Shown: piece after piece, positions 18,312 through 27,424 of the stretch
How positions within the stretch are numbered: position 1 is the first letter of the stretch
Layout: every line of letters starts with the position of its first letter
NCBI RefSeq assembly: GCF_900149685.1
Contig: NZ_LT702999.1
Location: 1,674,001-1,738,000, forward strand
Length of the DNA stretch: 64,000 bases
From: Erythrobacter sp. Alg231-14
GTDB taxonomy: Bacteria; Pseudomonadota; Alphaproteobacteria; Sphingomonadales; Sphingomonadaceae
Direction of reading: 5' to 3'
Translations under genes and position numbers: made by a program
Notes under the pieces: model-generated
Told to the model about the DNA's origin: nothing
Databases searched by the model: none
The model's input: the letters and a program-made list of their open reading frames with translations, nothing else

Positions 18312-18836
18312 ATGCGCATCGACAAAATTCCCACTGGCAACAATCCCCCCGACGACCTGAATGTCATCATCGAAGTCCCTACCGGGGGTGAGCCGGTGAA
18401 ATACGAATTTGATAAGGAATCGGGGGCGTTGTTCGTCGACCGCATCCTCCACACACCGATGCGGTATCCGGCAAATTATGGCTTTGTGCCCCACACACTT
18501 AGTCCGGATGGTGACCCTTTGGATGCGCTCGTCATTGCGCGGTCGCCGTTCATTCCGGGATGCGTTGTGAGATCAAGGCCAATTGGTGTTCTCAACCTTG
18601 AAGACGAACATGGCGGCGATGAAAAACTGATCTGTGTTCCGGTTGATACGACGTTCCCGTATTACTCCGACGTTGGCGAGACGAAAGATCTGCCCTCAAT
18701 CATCATGCAACAGATTGAGCACTTTTTTACGCACTACAAAGATCTAGAAGCGGAAAAATGGGTGCGGATCGGTAAATGGGGCGACCGTGCAGAAGCCCGC
18801 CAGATCGTGATCGAGGCGATCGAACGGGCCGGCTAA
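18312..18836 (+). CDS. ppa: Inorganic pyrophosphatase
   Basis: 174-residue soluble family I pyrophosphatase that hydrolyses PPi and pulls biosynthetic reactions forward. The metal-binding signature DGDPLDAL has D66, D68 and D71. The substrate-site segments KYEFDKESG and YPANYGF are present. AGGAACGA precedes the ATG. Confidence 0.97.
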   Translation: MRIDKIPTGNNPPDDLNVIIEVPTGGEPVKYEFDKESGALFVDRILHTPMRYPANYGFVPHTLSPDGDPLDALVIARSPFIPGCVVRSRPIGVLNLEDEHGGDEKLICVPVDTTFPYYSDVGETKDLPSIIMQQIEHFFTHYKDLEAEKWVRIGKWGDRAEARQIVIEAIERAG

Positions 18837-18864
18837 TCGGCCTTCGAAGGTGATTTGAAGTCTG

Positions 18865-18899
18865 GTCGGCGCGTGAGATCAATTGTCGAGCGCGCCGAC
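18865..18899. terminator. Hairpin between ppa and the convergent membrane-protein gene
   Basis: A 9-bp perfect stem GTCGGCGCG / CGCGCCGAC with a 17-base loop between convergent genes. There is no T-run, so it is only a weak terminator candidate. Confidence 0.35.
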
Positions 18900-18903
18900 G
18901 GGT

Positions 18904-19275
18904 CTACAAAATGGTTTTGAACAATCCTGTCAAAATCAGTGGCAAGCAAATGGCCAAAATCCACAATCCGGTCGCATCGCGACGAAAAGCGGGGGCATAG
19001 TCGCTGTCGCTCGCCTGATCGTCGGTCAATCCGGCCCAACGCTTTTCAAACCAGCGACACGCCGGAATGATCGCCGCCACCAAAACGACCAAGGCAACAT
19101 AAGGCAAAATGGAGGAGGTGCCCTCGCCCATCGCCTTCACAGTCAGAAATATCTGAAGCGCGGTGTAGACCAGCAAGGCGAAAGCGACATGATCGCTCAT
19201 CGATTTGCGCCAATCGCGTTTGCGAGCGCCTTGTTTTTGGCCCGCTACGTTTTGCTGATGTGACAGCTCGTTCAT
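18904..19275 (-). CDS. Conserved membrane protein of unknown function
   Basis: 123 residues. After a polar, basic N-terminus of about 25 residues come three hydrophobic segments at about 30-47, 57-71 and 102-120, separated by a loop with RWFEKRWAGL. No catalytic motif or known domain recognised. It converges on ppa and has its own 245-base upstream region, so it is probably monocistronic. Confidence 0.7.
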   Translation of the reverse strand: MNELSHQQNVAGQKQGARKRDWRKSMSDHVAFALLVYTALQIFLTVKAMGEGTSSILPYVALVVLVAAIIPACRWFEKRWAGLTDDQASDSDYAPAFRRDATGLWILAICLPLILTGLFKTIL

Positions 19276-19521
19276 TTTCCGCTCCCCAACGGTTAATCTG
19301 GCTGAAGTATCTCAAAAGCGGAGCAACGTTGCAAGCTTAGTAACCAAAATGAAATTTTGTTGCACAGAACGCAACGCCTGATCGGCAACAGGTTAGAATA
19401 GAAGCACTTTTACGGTTAACCTCATGGGGCCGCGTCCTAAATAGTCCGTCAAAGCAAAAATCTTGCCAAAATCAGTGGTCTCACTCTTTCCTGTTAAGAT
19501 GATGGTGCTAAAGCCTATGTC

Positions 19522-20337
19522 ATGAGCGAGTCTATCACGACAGAAACGCCCAAGGGGCAAAGCGCCCAAGACGCAGAGGCGAGCGAAACCATCACCGCTG
19601 CCGCACCCTTGCCCGATGGCGGCTTGGAAGTGATCTCAATCGCCAAGAGCTATGACAAGCGCGCGGTGTTGACCGACATCTCTTTGACCGTGGCCAAGGG
19701 CGAAGTGCTGGGCCTTTTGGGGCCGAACGGCGCGGGCAAGACGACGTGTTTCTATTCAATCATGGGATTGGTTAAGCCGGATTCCGGTCGGATCCTAATG
19801 GATGGCGAAGACGTTACCAGCCTGCCAATGTATCGCCGTGCGATCCTAGGTTTGGGGTACCTTCCTCAAGAAACCAGCATCTTTCGTGGAATGACAGTTG
19901 AACAGAACATAAACTGTGTCCTCGAAATGGTTGAGCCGGACGCAGCCACTCGCCGCGATGAATTGGAACGGCTGCTAGGTGAATTCGGCCTCGAAGGGTT
20001 GCGCGACAGCCCTGCAATGGCGCTTTCTGGGGGTGAACGTCGGCGTTGTGAAATCGCGCGGGCGCTCGCCGCGAAACCGTCAATCATGCTTTTGGATGAA
20101 CCGTTTGCCGGGATCGACCCGCTTTCAATCAGTGACATCCGCGATTTGGTGAAAGATTTGAAACGGCGCGGCATCGGCGTTTTAATCACCGATCATAACG
20201 TCCGCGAAACGCTCGACATCGTCGACCGTGCGTGCATCATCTATGGTGGTCAGGTCTTGTTCGCTGGCACACCTCAGGCGCTGGTTGCTGATGAGAATGT
20301 TAAACGCCTTTATCTGGGTGAGAGCTTCACGCTCTAG
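19522..20337 (+). CDS. lptB: Lipopolysaccharide export ABC ATPase
   Basis: 271-residue cytoplasmic ATPase that powers LPS extraction and transport with LptFG and LptC. Walker A GPNGAGKTT is at 67-75, the signature is LSGGERRRCEIARAL and Walker B MLLDEPFAGIDP. DHNVRETL carries the H-loop. An unconserved N-terminal extension of about 35 residues precedes the ABC domain. rpoN follows after 11 bases, the arrangement found in most proteobacteria. lptA and lptC are not in the window. Confidence 0.95.
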   Translation: MSESITTETPKGQSAQDAEASETITAAAPLPDGGLEVISIAKSYDKRAVLTDISLTVAKGEVLGLLGPNGAGKTTCFYSIMGLVKPDSGRILMDGEDVTSLPMYRRAILGLGYLPQETSIFRGMTVEQNINCVLEMVEPDAATRRDELERLLGEFGLEGLRDSPAMALSGGERRRCEIARALAAKPSIMLLDEPFAGIDPLSISDIRDLVKDLKRRGIGVLITDHNVRETLDIVDRACIIYGGQVLFAGTPQALVADENVKRLYLGESFTL

Positions 20338-20348
20338 GCTTTGAATTC

Positions 20349-21860
20349 ATGGCGCTCGGACCGAGACTAGACCTTCGTCAATCACAACAACTTGTGATGA
20401 CACCGCAATTGCAGCAGGCGATCAAACTGCTGGCGGCGTCCAATCTAGAAATTGAAACGTTCATCGGCGACGCGCTCGAAGCCAACCCATTGCTCGAAGC
20501 GGGGGCCGTTTCCCGTGAAGATTCTGGACCAAGCGGCGAACCCGACGATGTCCCGCGCGAAGAATTCACATCAGATCAATTGATGGCTCAGGGCAAAGGC
20601 GAAAGCGAGGCCCCGCTCGACATCGACACAGGAGCGTTGGATCGCGATCGCGAAACCGGCGACGGCGCAGTGTCCGATAACAGCCGCCTTTCCGATGCCG
20701 AATGGGGTTCAGCCGGCGGCGGCGGAGCCGCTGGTGGGGAAGAGTTTCCCAGCATCGACGCGACCCGCGCAGCCGAATTGTCCCTGGGCGAACATCTCGA
20801 CAATCAGATCGGCACCTTAGCCGTAAACCCAAAAGAGGCGTTTGTTGCGCGGCATATTGCCGGATTGTTGGACGATGCCGGATATCTCAGCAGCGATCTG
20901 CGCGACATTGCCTACGATCTTGGCGTCACTTTGGATGAAACTGAAGACGCGCTGGAAGTGATCCATATGTGCGATCCGACCGGTGTCGGGGCCCGCAGTC
21001 TATCGGAGTGTTTGGCAATTCAGGCGCGCGAAGCGGACCGGTATGATCCATGTATGCGCGCGTTAATCGACAACCTTGAGTTGGTTGCCAAAGGGGAAAT
21101 TGCGAAACTGAAACGACTTTGCCGTGTCGATGACGAAGATTTCGCCGATATGCTGCGGGAACTTCGGGAATTTGATCCAAAACCCGGCCTTACCTTTGCC
21201 CCTTCAACCACCGACGCGGTGATCCCCGATGTCTTGTTAACCGCGAACGATGAAAATGGATGGGACATTGCCCTTAACGAAGACACGCTGCCCCGGCTGA
21301 TTGTTAATCGCAGTTATTACGTCGAGTTGAACGAAGGATCCCCCAATGAAGAGGCTCAGGGATGGCTCAAGGAAAAACTTGCCGATGCGCATTGGTTGAT
21401 CCGGGCGCTGGATCAACGGCAAAAGACAATCCTGAAAACCGCTGCTGAAATCGTGAAACAGCAAGACGGCTTCTTCCGCAAAGGCGTTTCTGAACTGCGC
21501 CCGCTGACATTGCGAGAGGTCGCGGAGCAGATCGATATGCATGAAAGCACCGTGAGCCGCGTAACCAGCAACAAGTATCTACATTGTGATCGCGGATGTT
21601 TTGAACTCAAATATTTCTTCTCAAGCGGCGTTTCATCCAGCGATGGCGAGGGTGCGTCTTCTGAAGCGATCAAAGCGCGGATTAAGGCACTGACCGATGC
21701 AGAAGATGCGAAGAAGGTGTTGTCCGATCAAAAGCTTGCCGACCTTCTTAAGGAAGAGGGATACGACCTAGCCCGACGGACGGTCGCCAAATATCGCGAA
21801 GCGGTTGGAATTGGGTCGAGCGCGCAACGGCGCCGTCAAAAGAAGCTGGAAAACCTGTAA
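20349..21860 (+). CDS. rpoN: RNA polymerase sigma-54 factor
   Basis: 503 residues, full length. Region I is the glutamine-rich LRQSQQLVMTPQLQQAIKLL that binds activators; an acidic low-complexity linker follows (about 60-140), then the core-binding domain, the DNA-binding helix-turn-helix TLREVAEQIDMHESTVSRV and the C-terminal RpoN box ARRTVAKYRE. It lies 11 bases after lptB and is probably cotranscribed with it. Confidence 0.97.
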   Translation: MALGPRLDLRQSQQLVMTPQLQQAIKLLAASNLEIETFIGDALEANPLLEAGAVSREDSGPSGEPDDVPREEFTSDQLMAQGKGESEAPLDIDTGALDRDRETGDGAVSDNSRLSDAEWGSAGGGGAAGGEEFPSIDATRAAELSLGEHLDNQIGTLAVNPKEAFVARHIAGLLDDAGYLSSDLRDIAYDLGVTLDETEDALEVIHMCDPTGVGARSLSECLAIQAREADRYDPCMRALIDNLELVAKGEIAKLKRLCRVDDEDFADMLRELREFDPKPGLTFAPSTTDAVIPDVLLTANDENGWDIALNEDTLPRLIVNRSYYVELNEGSPNEEAQGWLKEKLADAHWLIRALDQRQKTILKTAAEIVKQQDGFFRKGVSELRPLTLREVAEQIDMHESTVSRVTSNKYLHCDRGCFELKYFFSSGVSSSDGEGASSEAIKARIKALTDAEDAKKVLSDQKLADLLKEEGYDLARRTVAKYREAVGIGSSAQRRRQKKLENL

Positions 21861-21925
21861 TACGGCGTCCGTTGGCCGGCGAACCGACCTAGGTACTATG
21901 CCCGCGACTCGTGGAGTCAGCTGGG

Positions 21926-21942
21926 TTTACGCATTATTAACC
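21926..21942 (+). promoter_or_regulatory. Candidate CtrA box upstream of ctrA
   Basis: TTTA-N7-TTAACC lies 103 bp before the ctrA start. It differs by one base from the TTAA-N7-TTAAC consensus known for CtrA in Caulobacter. Autoregulation of ctrA is well established in other alphaproteobacteria, so the site is plausible. Confidence 0.5.
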
Positions 21943-22044
21943 TTTTCCGTTCAGACCTTGTGTGGTTAATAGAAGGCAACACCTCTTAGCGAGGCGTTAC
22001 CACGCACATGATGTCCGCCACACGGGGCAACTAGGGGACCAGAA

Positions 22045-22740
22045 ATGCGAGTGCTGCTGATTGAGGACGAGCCAACAACGGCGAAAGCCATTGAACTCAT
22101 GCTCACCACCGAAGGTTTTAATGTATACGGAACCGATCTTGGCGAAGAAGGCCTCGATCTGGGTAAGCTGTATGATTACGATATCATCCTGCTCGACCTG
22201 AACTTGCCGGATATGCACGGCTATGACGTTCTGAAGAAATTGCGCGTTGCCAAGGTGCAAACGCCGGTGCTTATCCTTTCGGGTATTGCCGAAATGGATA
22301 GCAAAATCCGTTCATTCGGCTTTGGCGCCGATGATTACGTGACAAAGCCATTCCATCGTGAAGAGCTGGTCGCGCGCATTCATGCCGTTGTACGCCGTTC
22401 GAAAGGCCATAGCCAATCGATCATCCGTACCGGTAAGCTTGCGGTGAACCTTGATGCGAAAACTGTCGAAGTCGACAGCGCTCGCGTTCACTTAACCGGT
22501 AAAGAATACGCGATGCTTGAGCTGCTTTCACTGCGCAAAGGCACCACATTGACCAAGGAAATGTTCCTCAACCATCTTTATGGTGGCATGGATGAGCCGG
22601 AATTGAAGATCATCGACGTGTTCATTTGCAAGCTGCGCAAAAAGCTCAGCCACGCATGCGGCGGTGAAAACTACATCGAAACCGTTTGGGGTCGCGGCTA
22701 TGTGTTGCGCGATCCACAAGAGGAAGTCGAAGCCGCATAA
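22045..22740 (+). CDS. ctrA: Cell-cycle response regulator CtrA
   Basis: 231-residue OmpR-type regulator. The receiver domain (about 1-120) has the acidic pair E7/D8, phospho-acceptor D51 and K in YVTKPF; the C-terminal winged helix includes [17 protein letters not shown] and the wing [10 protein letters not shown]. The near-identity of the opening [20 protein letters not shown] to known CtrA proteins and the length make the assignment firm. The protein ends in an acidic-alanine tail, as in CtrA proteins degraded by ClpXP. divK, which controls CtrA phosphorylation elsewhere, is 18.5 kb away, and the GTA cluster, a CtrA-dependent system in several relatives, is 22 kb away. Confidence 0.96.
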   Translation: MRVLLIEDEPTTAKAIELMLTTEGFNVYGTDLGEEGLDLGKLYDYDIILLDLNLPDMHGYDVLKKLRVAKVQTPVLILSGIAEMDSKIRSFGFGADDYVTKPFHREELVARIHAVVRRSKGHSQSIIRTGKLAVNLDAKTVEVDSARVHLTGKEYAMLELLSLRKGTTLTKEMFLNHLYGGMDEPELKIIDVFICKLRKKLSHACGGENYIETVWGRGYVLRDPQEEVEAA

Positions 22741-22759
22741 TCGGCGCGACACTTTCACT

Positions 22760-22801
22760 AAAGAAAAGCGCCCGCGGCCTATGCCTCGGGCGCTTTTCTT
22801 T
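22760..22801. terminator. Strong bidirectional terminator after ctrA and mscS
   Basis: A 15-bp perfect inverted repeat AAAGAAAAGCGCCCG / CGGGCGCTTTTCTTT with a 12-base loop between convergent ctrA and the mechanosensitive channel gene. Each strand ends the stem in a T-rich arm. Confidence 0.9.
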
Positions 22802-22824
22802 TGTCTGTGACCCGCGAAGCCAAC

Positions 22825-24075
22825 CTATCGCTCGCGTTTTAGACCGCTCATCAGATCAAGGCCTGCTGGTTCTTGGAACAAGCGCAGGTCAAATTCCGAT
22901 ACGATCGCCAAAAAGTGATCGAAAATATCGGCCTGGATCCCTTCATATGCGTTCCAGTCCGTAGTGTCGGTGAAACAATAAATCTCGATTGGAAGACCTT
23001 GGGGTCCAGACGGCAATTGGCGCACCAGCAATGTGAAACCGTCGCCGATACGTGGATGCCATTGAAGGTAGGCGATCATATACGCGCGCAGTGTGCCAAC
23101 ATTCGTTAAACGCCGCGCATTCACAGGGGCATCTTCACCAGAAAGTTCACGCGCGTTCCAATCCGCGATCTCTTCTCGTTTCGCCGCGAGATACCCTTTT
23201 AACATTTTGAATTTCTTCAATTCGACAACTTCGTCATCGTTCAAGAAACGCACCGTGTTCTGATCCAAAATGATCGACCGTTTAATCCTCCGACCGCCGC
23301 TTTCACTCATGCCGCGCCAATTGCGAAAGGCATCCGAGACTAGGCGATGGGTTGGGATCGTTGTGATTGTCTTGTCGAAATTCTGCACCTTTACAGTGTG
23401 CAGAGAGATATCGATCACATCACCATCCGCGCTCATGCTGGGCATTTCAATCCAATCGCCCACCCTAAGCATATCATTTGTGGTGAGTTGAACGCTCGCG
23501 ACCAAGCTTAAGATCGTGTCCTTGAACACCAACAATAAAACCGCCGTGACCGCGCCCAACCCCGACAACAGCAAGAGAGGCGACTCATCAATCAGGACCG
23601 AGATGAGGATGATTGCCGCCCCGCACAGGACGACGATCTTGAGCACTTGAAGATACCCTTTGATCGGCCGATTGCGCGATGTCGGCATCCTCTCATACAC
23701 TTCGTTGGCGTATGTCAGCGCCCGTACAATCGCCATGCCGATCGACAAAACGATAAGAGCCTGCGTTACATTCGAAATGACCGTCAAGAGATCACATCGC
23801 CAATGCGCTTCGGCCGCAACTGCATCGCATGACAAATGCGGTACAGCAGAAATACCGTTGGAAACGATCAGAAGTGGAAGAACCGTCGCCAACCACGCAG
23901 CTGATTTGTTGATCGTTTGAGATTTGGCATCAAGATACGGCGCCGCTGCACGTAAGATTATGTATTTCAGGACATAATTGACCAAAAGGGCAACGGCCAA
24001 AAGGCCCAATATACCCAGCAGCGTTTGCGCCCAATCGGGTTGAGACGCAAAGAAAACCGAAAGATCATTTATCAT
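22825..24075 (-). CDS. MscS-family mechanosensitive ion channel
   Basis: 416 residues from the ATG at 24075 (MINDLSVFF). In-frame sequence further upstream overlaps trmB and is not conserved in character. Transmembrane segments lie at about 15-36, 55-75, 95-115, 135-155 and 160-180. The pore helix and beta domain of MscS follow, with LLLVFKDTILSLVASVQLT, DMLRVGDWIEMP and GDVIDISLHTVKVQNFDKT. The long cytoplasmic C-terminal region makes it more like YbdG/YnaI-size channels than minimal MscS. Likely role: tension-gated release of solutes on osmotic downshift. Divergent from trmB. Confidence 0.9.
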   Translation of the reverse strand: MINDLSVFFASQPDWAQTLLGILGLLAVALLVNYVLKYIILRAAAPYLDAKSQTINKSAAWLATVLPLLIVSNGISAVPHLSCDAVAAEAHWRCDLLTVISNVTQALIVLSIGMAIVRALTYANEVYERMPTSRNRPIKGYLQVLKIVVLCGAAIILISVLIDESPLLLLSGLGAVTAVLLLVFKDTILSLVASVQLTTNDMLRVGDWIEMPSMSADGDVIDISLHTVKVQNFDKTITTIPTHRLVSDAFRNWRGMSESGGRRIKRSIILDQNTVRFLNDDEVVELKKFKMLKGYLAAKREEIADWNARELSGEDAPVNARRLTNVGTLRAYMIAYLQWHPRIGDGFTLLVRQLPSGPQGLPIEIYCFTDTTDWNAYEGIQADIFDHFLAIVSEFDLRLFQEPAGLDLMSGLKRER

Positions 24076-24198
24076 CACTCTGCGATAGATCGAATTGGCC
24101 CACACCCTCAACCCCTGCGCTCTGATCAAAGTCGGTTTCTGCCGCAAATTGACGGTTTGGCTGGACAAGCGCGGGTCCGCTTGACTAGCGGGCATTCC

Positions 24199-24900
24199 AT
24201 GAGCGCGTATAAAGAAGGTGATCCCACCACTCTTAGCAGGTTGTATGGTCGAAGCGTTGGCAAGCCCTTGCGGGCGCGCCAGCAATCTCTCGTGGATGAA
24301 TTGCTTCCCAAGATTGCCGTCCCGGATGATGGCCCTGTTACCGCAGAGGCGTTGTTTGGTGAGGATTGCCCTCTGCATTTTGAGATTGGATTTGGCGGCG
24401 GCGAACACCTTGCCTATCGCGCCGATCTTTTGCCCAATCATGGCCTTATCGGCGCGGAACCCTTTCTAAACGGGGTGGCACAGGCGCTTGCCCATGTTGA
24501 GGAACAACGTTTGGCCAATGTCCGATTGCATCATGGCGATGCGATCGAAGTGTTGCAGCGCATCCCTGATGAGGCGTTGACGATGGCTTATCTCCTTCAT
24601 CCCGACCCTTGGCCTAAAGCGCGCCATGCAAAACGCCGGATGATGAACGACGGGCCCGTTCAATTGATCGCCGACAAGCTAAAGCCGGGAGGGGAATTCC
24701 GATTTGGCACTGACCACGCGGTTTATGTGCGGCACGCCTTGATGGTGATGCAGCGGTTCTCGGACCAGTTTGAGTGGGTCGCCAATGGCCCCAGCGACTG
24801 GCAGAACCGACCGTCGGGATGGTGCGAAACCCGGTACGAACACAAGGCGCGCAACACTTTCAAACACGAAGTCTGGTATTTCCGCTTCCGAAAGAAGTGA
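24199..24900 (+). CDS. trmB: tRNA (guanine-N7-)-methyltransferase
   Basis: 233 residues. SAM-dependent enzyme that makes m7G46 in tRNA variable loops. Seen: the SAM-binding FEIGFGGGEHLAYRA, IGAEPFLNGVA, the catalytic-site HPDPWPKARHAKRRM and the substrate motif GGEFRFGTDHAVYV. The ATG at 24199 (MSAYKEGDPTTLSRLYGR) is preferred because the frame upstream overlaps the divergent channel gene and is not conserved in character. Confidence 0.95.
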   Translation: MSAYKEGDPTTLSRLYGRSVGKPLRARQQSLVDELLPKIAVPDDGPVTAEALFGEDCPLHFEIGFGGGEHLAYRADLLPNHGLIGAEPFLNGVAQALAHVEEQRLANVRLHHGDAIEVLQRIPDEALTMAYLLHPDPWPKARHAKRRMMNDGPVQLIADKLKPGGEFRFGTDHAVYVRHALMVMQRFSDQFEWVANGPSDWQNRPSGWCETRYEHKARNTFKHEVWYFRFRKK

Positions 24901-24949
24901 TCGTTGCCCCGCCAAGACTAAGCGATCCGACCAATGCGAACGACAAAAA

Positions 24950-24983
24950 GGCGGCGCCGGAATTCTTTCGAACCGGCGCCGCC
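24950..24983 (-). terminator. Intrinsic terminator of maeB
   Basis: An 11-bp stem GGCGGCGCCGG / CCGGCGCCGCC with a 12-base loop. On the minus strand it is followed by TTTTT, placing it about 35 bases after the maeB stop. Confidence 0.85.
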
Positions 24984-25019
24984 AAATTTCACAGCCAGAC
25001 CTTGCGGTCTATAGGGTTG

Positions 25020-27281
25020 TTACCCGACAATTCCGGCGCTGGTTAGAACCGCCAACGTCAACACATCTGGTGCGGCCGCCGTCATCGGGACGATCTGAAC
25101 CGGTTTTTCCATACCGATCAACATCGGTCCAACGGTGGTGTTCGCACCCAATTCTCGGAGCAATTTTGCCGAAAGGTTGGCCGATTGTAGGCCCGGCATG
25201 ATCAACACATTGGCCGGCGCGGACAGGCGGCTGAATGGATAGAGTTCCATCACCTTAGGGTTAAGCGCCGCGTCCGGTGCCATTTCACCTTCATATTCGA
25301 AATCGCATCCATCCCGATCCAGGATCGACACCGCGTCGCGAATATTGCTGAGCCATTGGCCCGATGGATTGCCAAAGGTTGAATAGGACAGGAACGCAAC
25401 GCGCGGCTCATGCCCCATCCGACGCGCAACTGCGGCGGTTTCTTTGGCGATATAGGCCAATTCTTCGGAATCGGGCCGTTCATTGATGGTGGTGTCCGCA
25501 AGGAACGTCGTGTGGTTCTTGCCAATCATCATATGGATGCCGAATGGCAATGCATCAGGCTTCTTATCGAGCACCAAGTTCACTTCACGAACCGTCTGCG
25601 CATATGTCCGGGTGAGGCCCGAAATCATCGCATCACCATGCCCCAGAGCTACCAACAGCGCAGCGAATACGTTGCGCTCCTGATTGACCATCCGACGCAC
25701 GTCACGTTCGGTGTAACCGCGCCGCTGCAATCGCTCATACAAATACTTCACCATAGCGGGCACGTGCTCGCTATCGGCGGAGTTTTGGATGTTGAAACTG
25801 CCCGGGTCAGAAACAGACAGCTGATGCAGCTTGTCCATAACCGCTTTCGTTCGACCGACCAAAATTGGCTCACCGTAGCCGAAATCACGGAATTGGATCG
25901 CCGCGCGCAGCACAACTTCCTCTTCCGCCTCAGCAAAGACCATCCGTTTGGGGTTGTTCTTGGCTTCGTTGTAGACACCCGTCAGAACCGACGTGGTCGG
26001 GTTTAGGCGTGCGCGCAATCCAACCCGATAAGCTTCAAAGTCGTCGATGTTGGATTTAGCCACACCAGAATCCATGGCTGCCTTTGCGACTGCAGAAGAC
26101 ACGACTTCGATCAAGCGTGGATCAAAGGGCGCAGGGATAATGTAATCCGTGCCAAATTTCTGATTCTTGCCATAGGCTGCTGCGACCTCTTCGGGAACGC
26201 GTTCGCGGGCCAGTTCGGCAATCGCAGTCGCTGCGGCCACTTTCATCTCTTCATTGATCGAAGTCGCCTGAACATCCAATGCGCCGCGGAAAATGAATGG
26301 GAAGCCGAGAACATTGTTCACCTGGTTGGGGAAATCGCTGCGACCGGTCGCAATGATCGCATCAGGTCGCACAGCTTTGGCTTCGTTGGGCATGATCTCT
26401 GGCGTTGGATTGGCCATCGCAAAGATGATCGGCTTGTCCGCCATGTCGGCGACCCATTCCGGTTTCAAAGCGCCAGCCGCCGAAAGACCAAGGAAAATAT
26501 CAGCGCCTTTCAACGCTTCTTCCAATGTGGTCGCGTCGGTCGCAACAGCGTGTGCGCTCTTCCATTGATCCACGTTTTCGCGGCCCGGTGTGATCGGCCC
26601 ACGGCGGTCGCACATGATCACATTCTCATGCTGCACACCCATCGCCTTGATCAAAGAAGTACAAGCGATCGCAGCGGCACCTGCACCGTTCACGACCACT
26701 TTAACATCCGCGATATTGCGGTTGGTCAAATGGCAGGCGTTGAGCAAGCCCGCGGCCGTGATGATCGCGGTGCCATGTTGGTCATCGTGCATGATCGGAA
26801 TGTTCATGCGTTCGCGCAGAGCGGCTTCGATAATGAAGCATTCTGGCGCCTTAATGTCCTCGAGATTGATCCCGCCAAAGCTTGGCTCCATCAAAGCTAC
26901 GGCTTCGATGAATGCTTCAGGGTCCTCTGTCGCAAGCTCAATGTCGATCGAATCGACATCGGCAAACCGTTTGAACAAAACGGCCTTGCCTTCCATCACT
27001 GGTTTTGACGCAAGCGCGCCCAAATTGCCCAAGCCCAAGATCGCCGTACCGTTTGAGATAACAGCGACAAGGTTCCCCTTGGCGGTGTAACGGGCGGCGA
27101 GCGCCGGGTCGTTTGCAATCGCTTCAACGGGAACCGCAACACCGGGCGAATATGCAAGGCTGAGATCGCGTTGCGACGTCATGGCCTTTGTAGCGACAAT
27201 CTCAATCTTACCGGGTCGACCCGATTCATGATAAAAGAGCGCTTCGCGGCTGGTAAAGCCGCCTTTGTTTTCGTCCGACAT
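25020..27281 (-). CDS. maeB: NADP-dependent malic enzyme fused to phosphotransacetylase-like domain
   Basis: 753-residue MaeB-type malic enzyme, which decarboxylates malate to pyruvate with NADP. The malic-enzyme part covers about 1-430 and has SLAYSPGVAVPVE, the metal-site MHDDQHGTAII and the nucleotide-binding VVVNGAGAAAIAC. The C-terminal part (about 430-753) resembles phosphate acetyltransferase, a domain that in MaeB proteins is regulatory (acetyl-CoA response) rather than catalytic. It is divergent from mutS with a 143-base gap. Confidence 0.96.
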   Translation of the reverse strand: MSDENKGGFTSREALFYHESGRPGKIEIVATKAMTSQRDLSLAYSPGVAVPVEAIANDPALAARYTAKGNLVAVISNGTAILGLGNLGALASKPVMEGKAVLFKRFADVDSIDIELATEDPEAFIEAVALMEPSFGGINLEDIKAPECFIIEAALRERMNIPIMHDDQHGTAIITAAGLLNACHLTNRNIADVKVVVNGAGAAAIACTSLIKAMGVQHENVIMCDRRGPITPGRENVDQWKSAHAVATDATTLEEALKGADIFLGLSAAGALKPEWVADMADKPIIFAMANPTPEIMPNEAKAVRPDAIIATGRSDFPNQVNNVLGFPFIFRGALDVQATSINEEMKVAAATAIAELARERVPEEVAAAYGKNQKFGTDYIIPAPFDPRLIEVVSSAVAKAAMDSGVAKSNIDDFEAYRVGLRARLNPTTSVLTGVYNEAKNNPKRMVFAEAEEEVVLRAAIQFRDFGYGEPILVGRTKAVMDKLHQLSVSDPGSFNIQNSADSEHVPAMVKYLYERLQRRGYTERDVRRMVNQERNVFAALLVALGHGDAMISGLTRTYAQTVREVNLVLDKKPDALPFGIHMMIGKNHTTFLADTTINERPDSEELAYIAKETAAVARRMGHEPRVAFLSYSTFGNPSGQWLSNIRDAVSILDRDGCDFEYEGEMAPDAALNPKVMELYPFSRLSAPANVLIMPGLQSANLSAKLLRELGANTTVGPMLIGMEKPVQIVPMTAAAPDVLTLAVLTSAGIVG

Positions 27282-27424
27282 TTTGATTCCCCTAAATTCC
27301 CACCAATTGCACCTTGAAATGAGGGTTTAGCCCGCTCGGGTTTGAGATGATAGGGGCCAAAGTGCGTTGAAAAGATTTGCACCATCCCTTCCCGAATCGT
27401 CCACGAGGTAGCTAGGCCAACAGC

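Noticed and set aside
19499-19525. Eight-codon frame overlapping the lptB start by ATGA
   Set aside because: Could couple translation to lptB, but no binding site and no sign of conservation available.
24076-24441. Longer N-terminus for the MscS channel
   Set aside because: Would overlap trmB; the added residues do not look like membrane protein and the ATG at 24075 begins the first TM region naturally.
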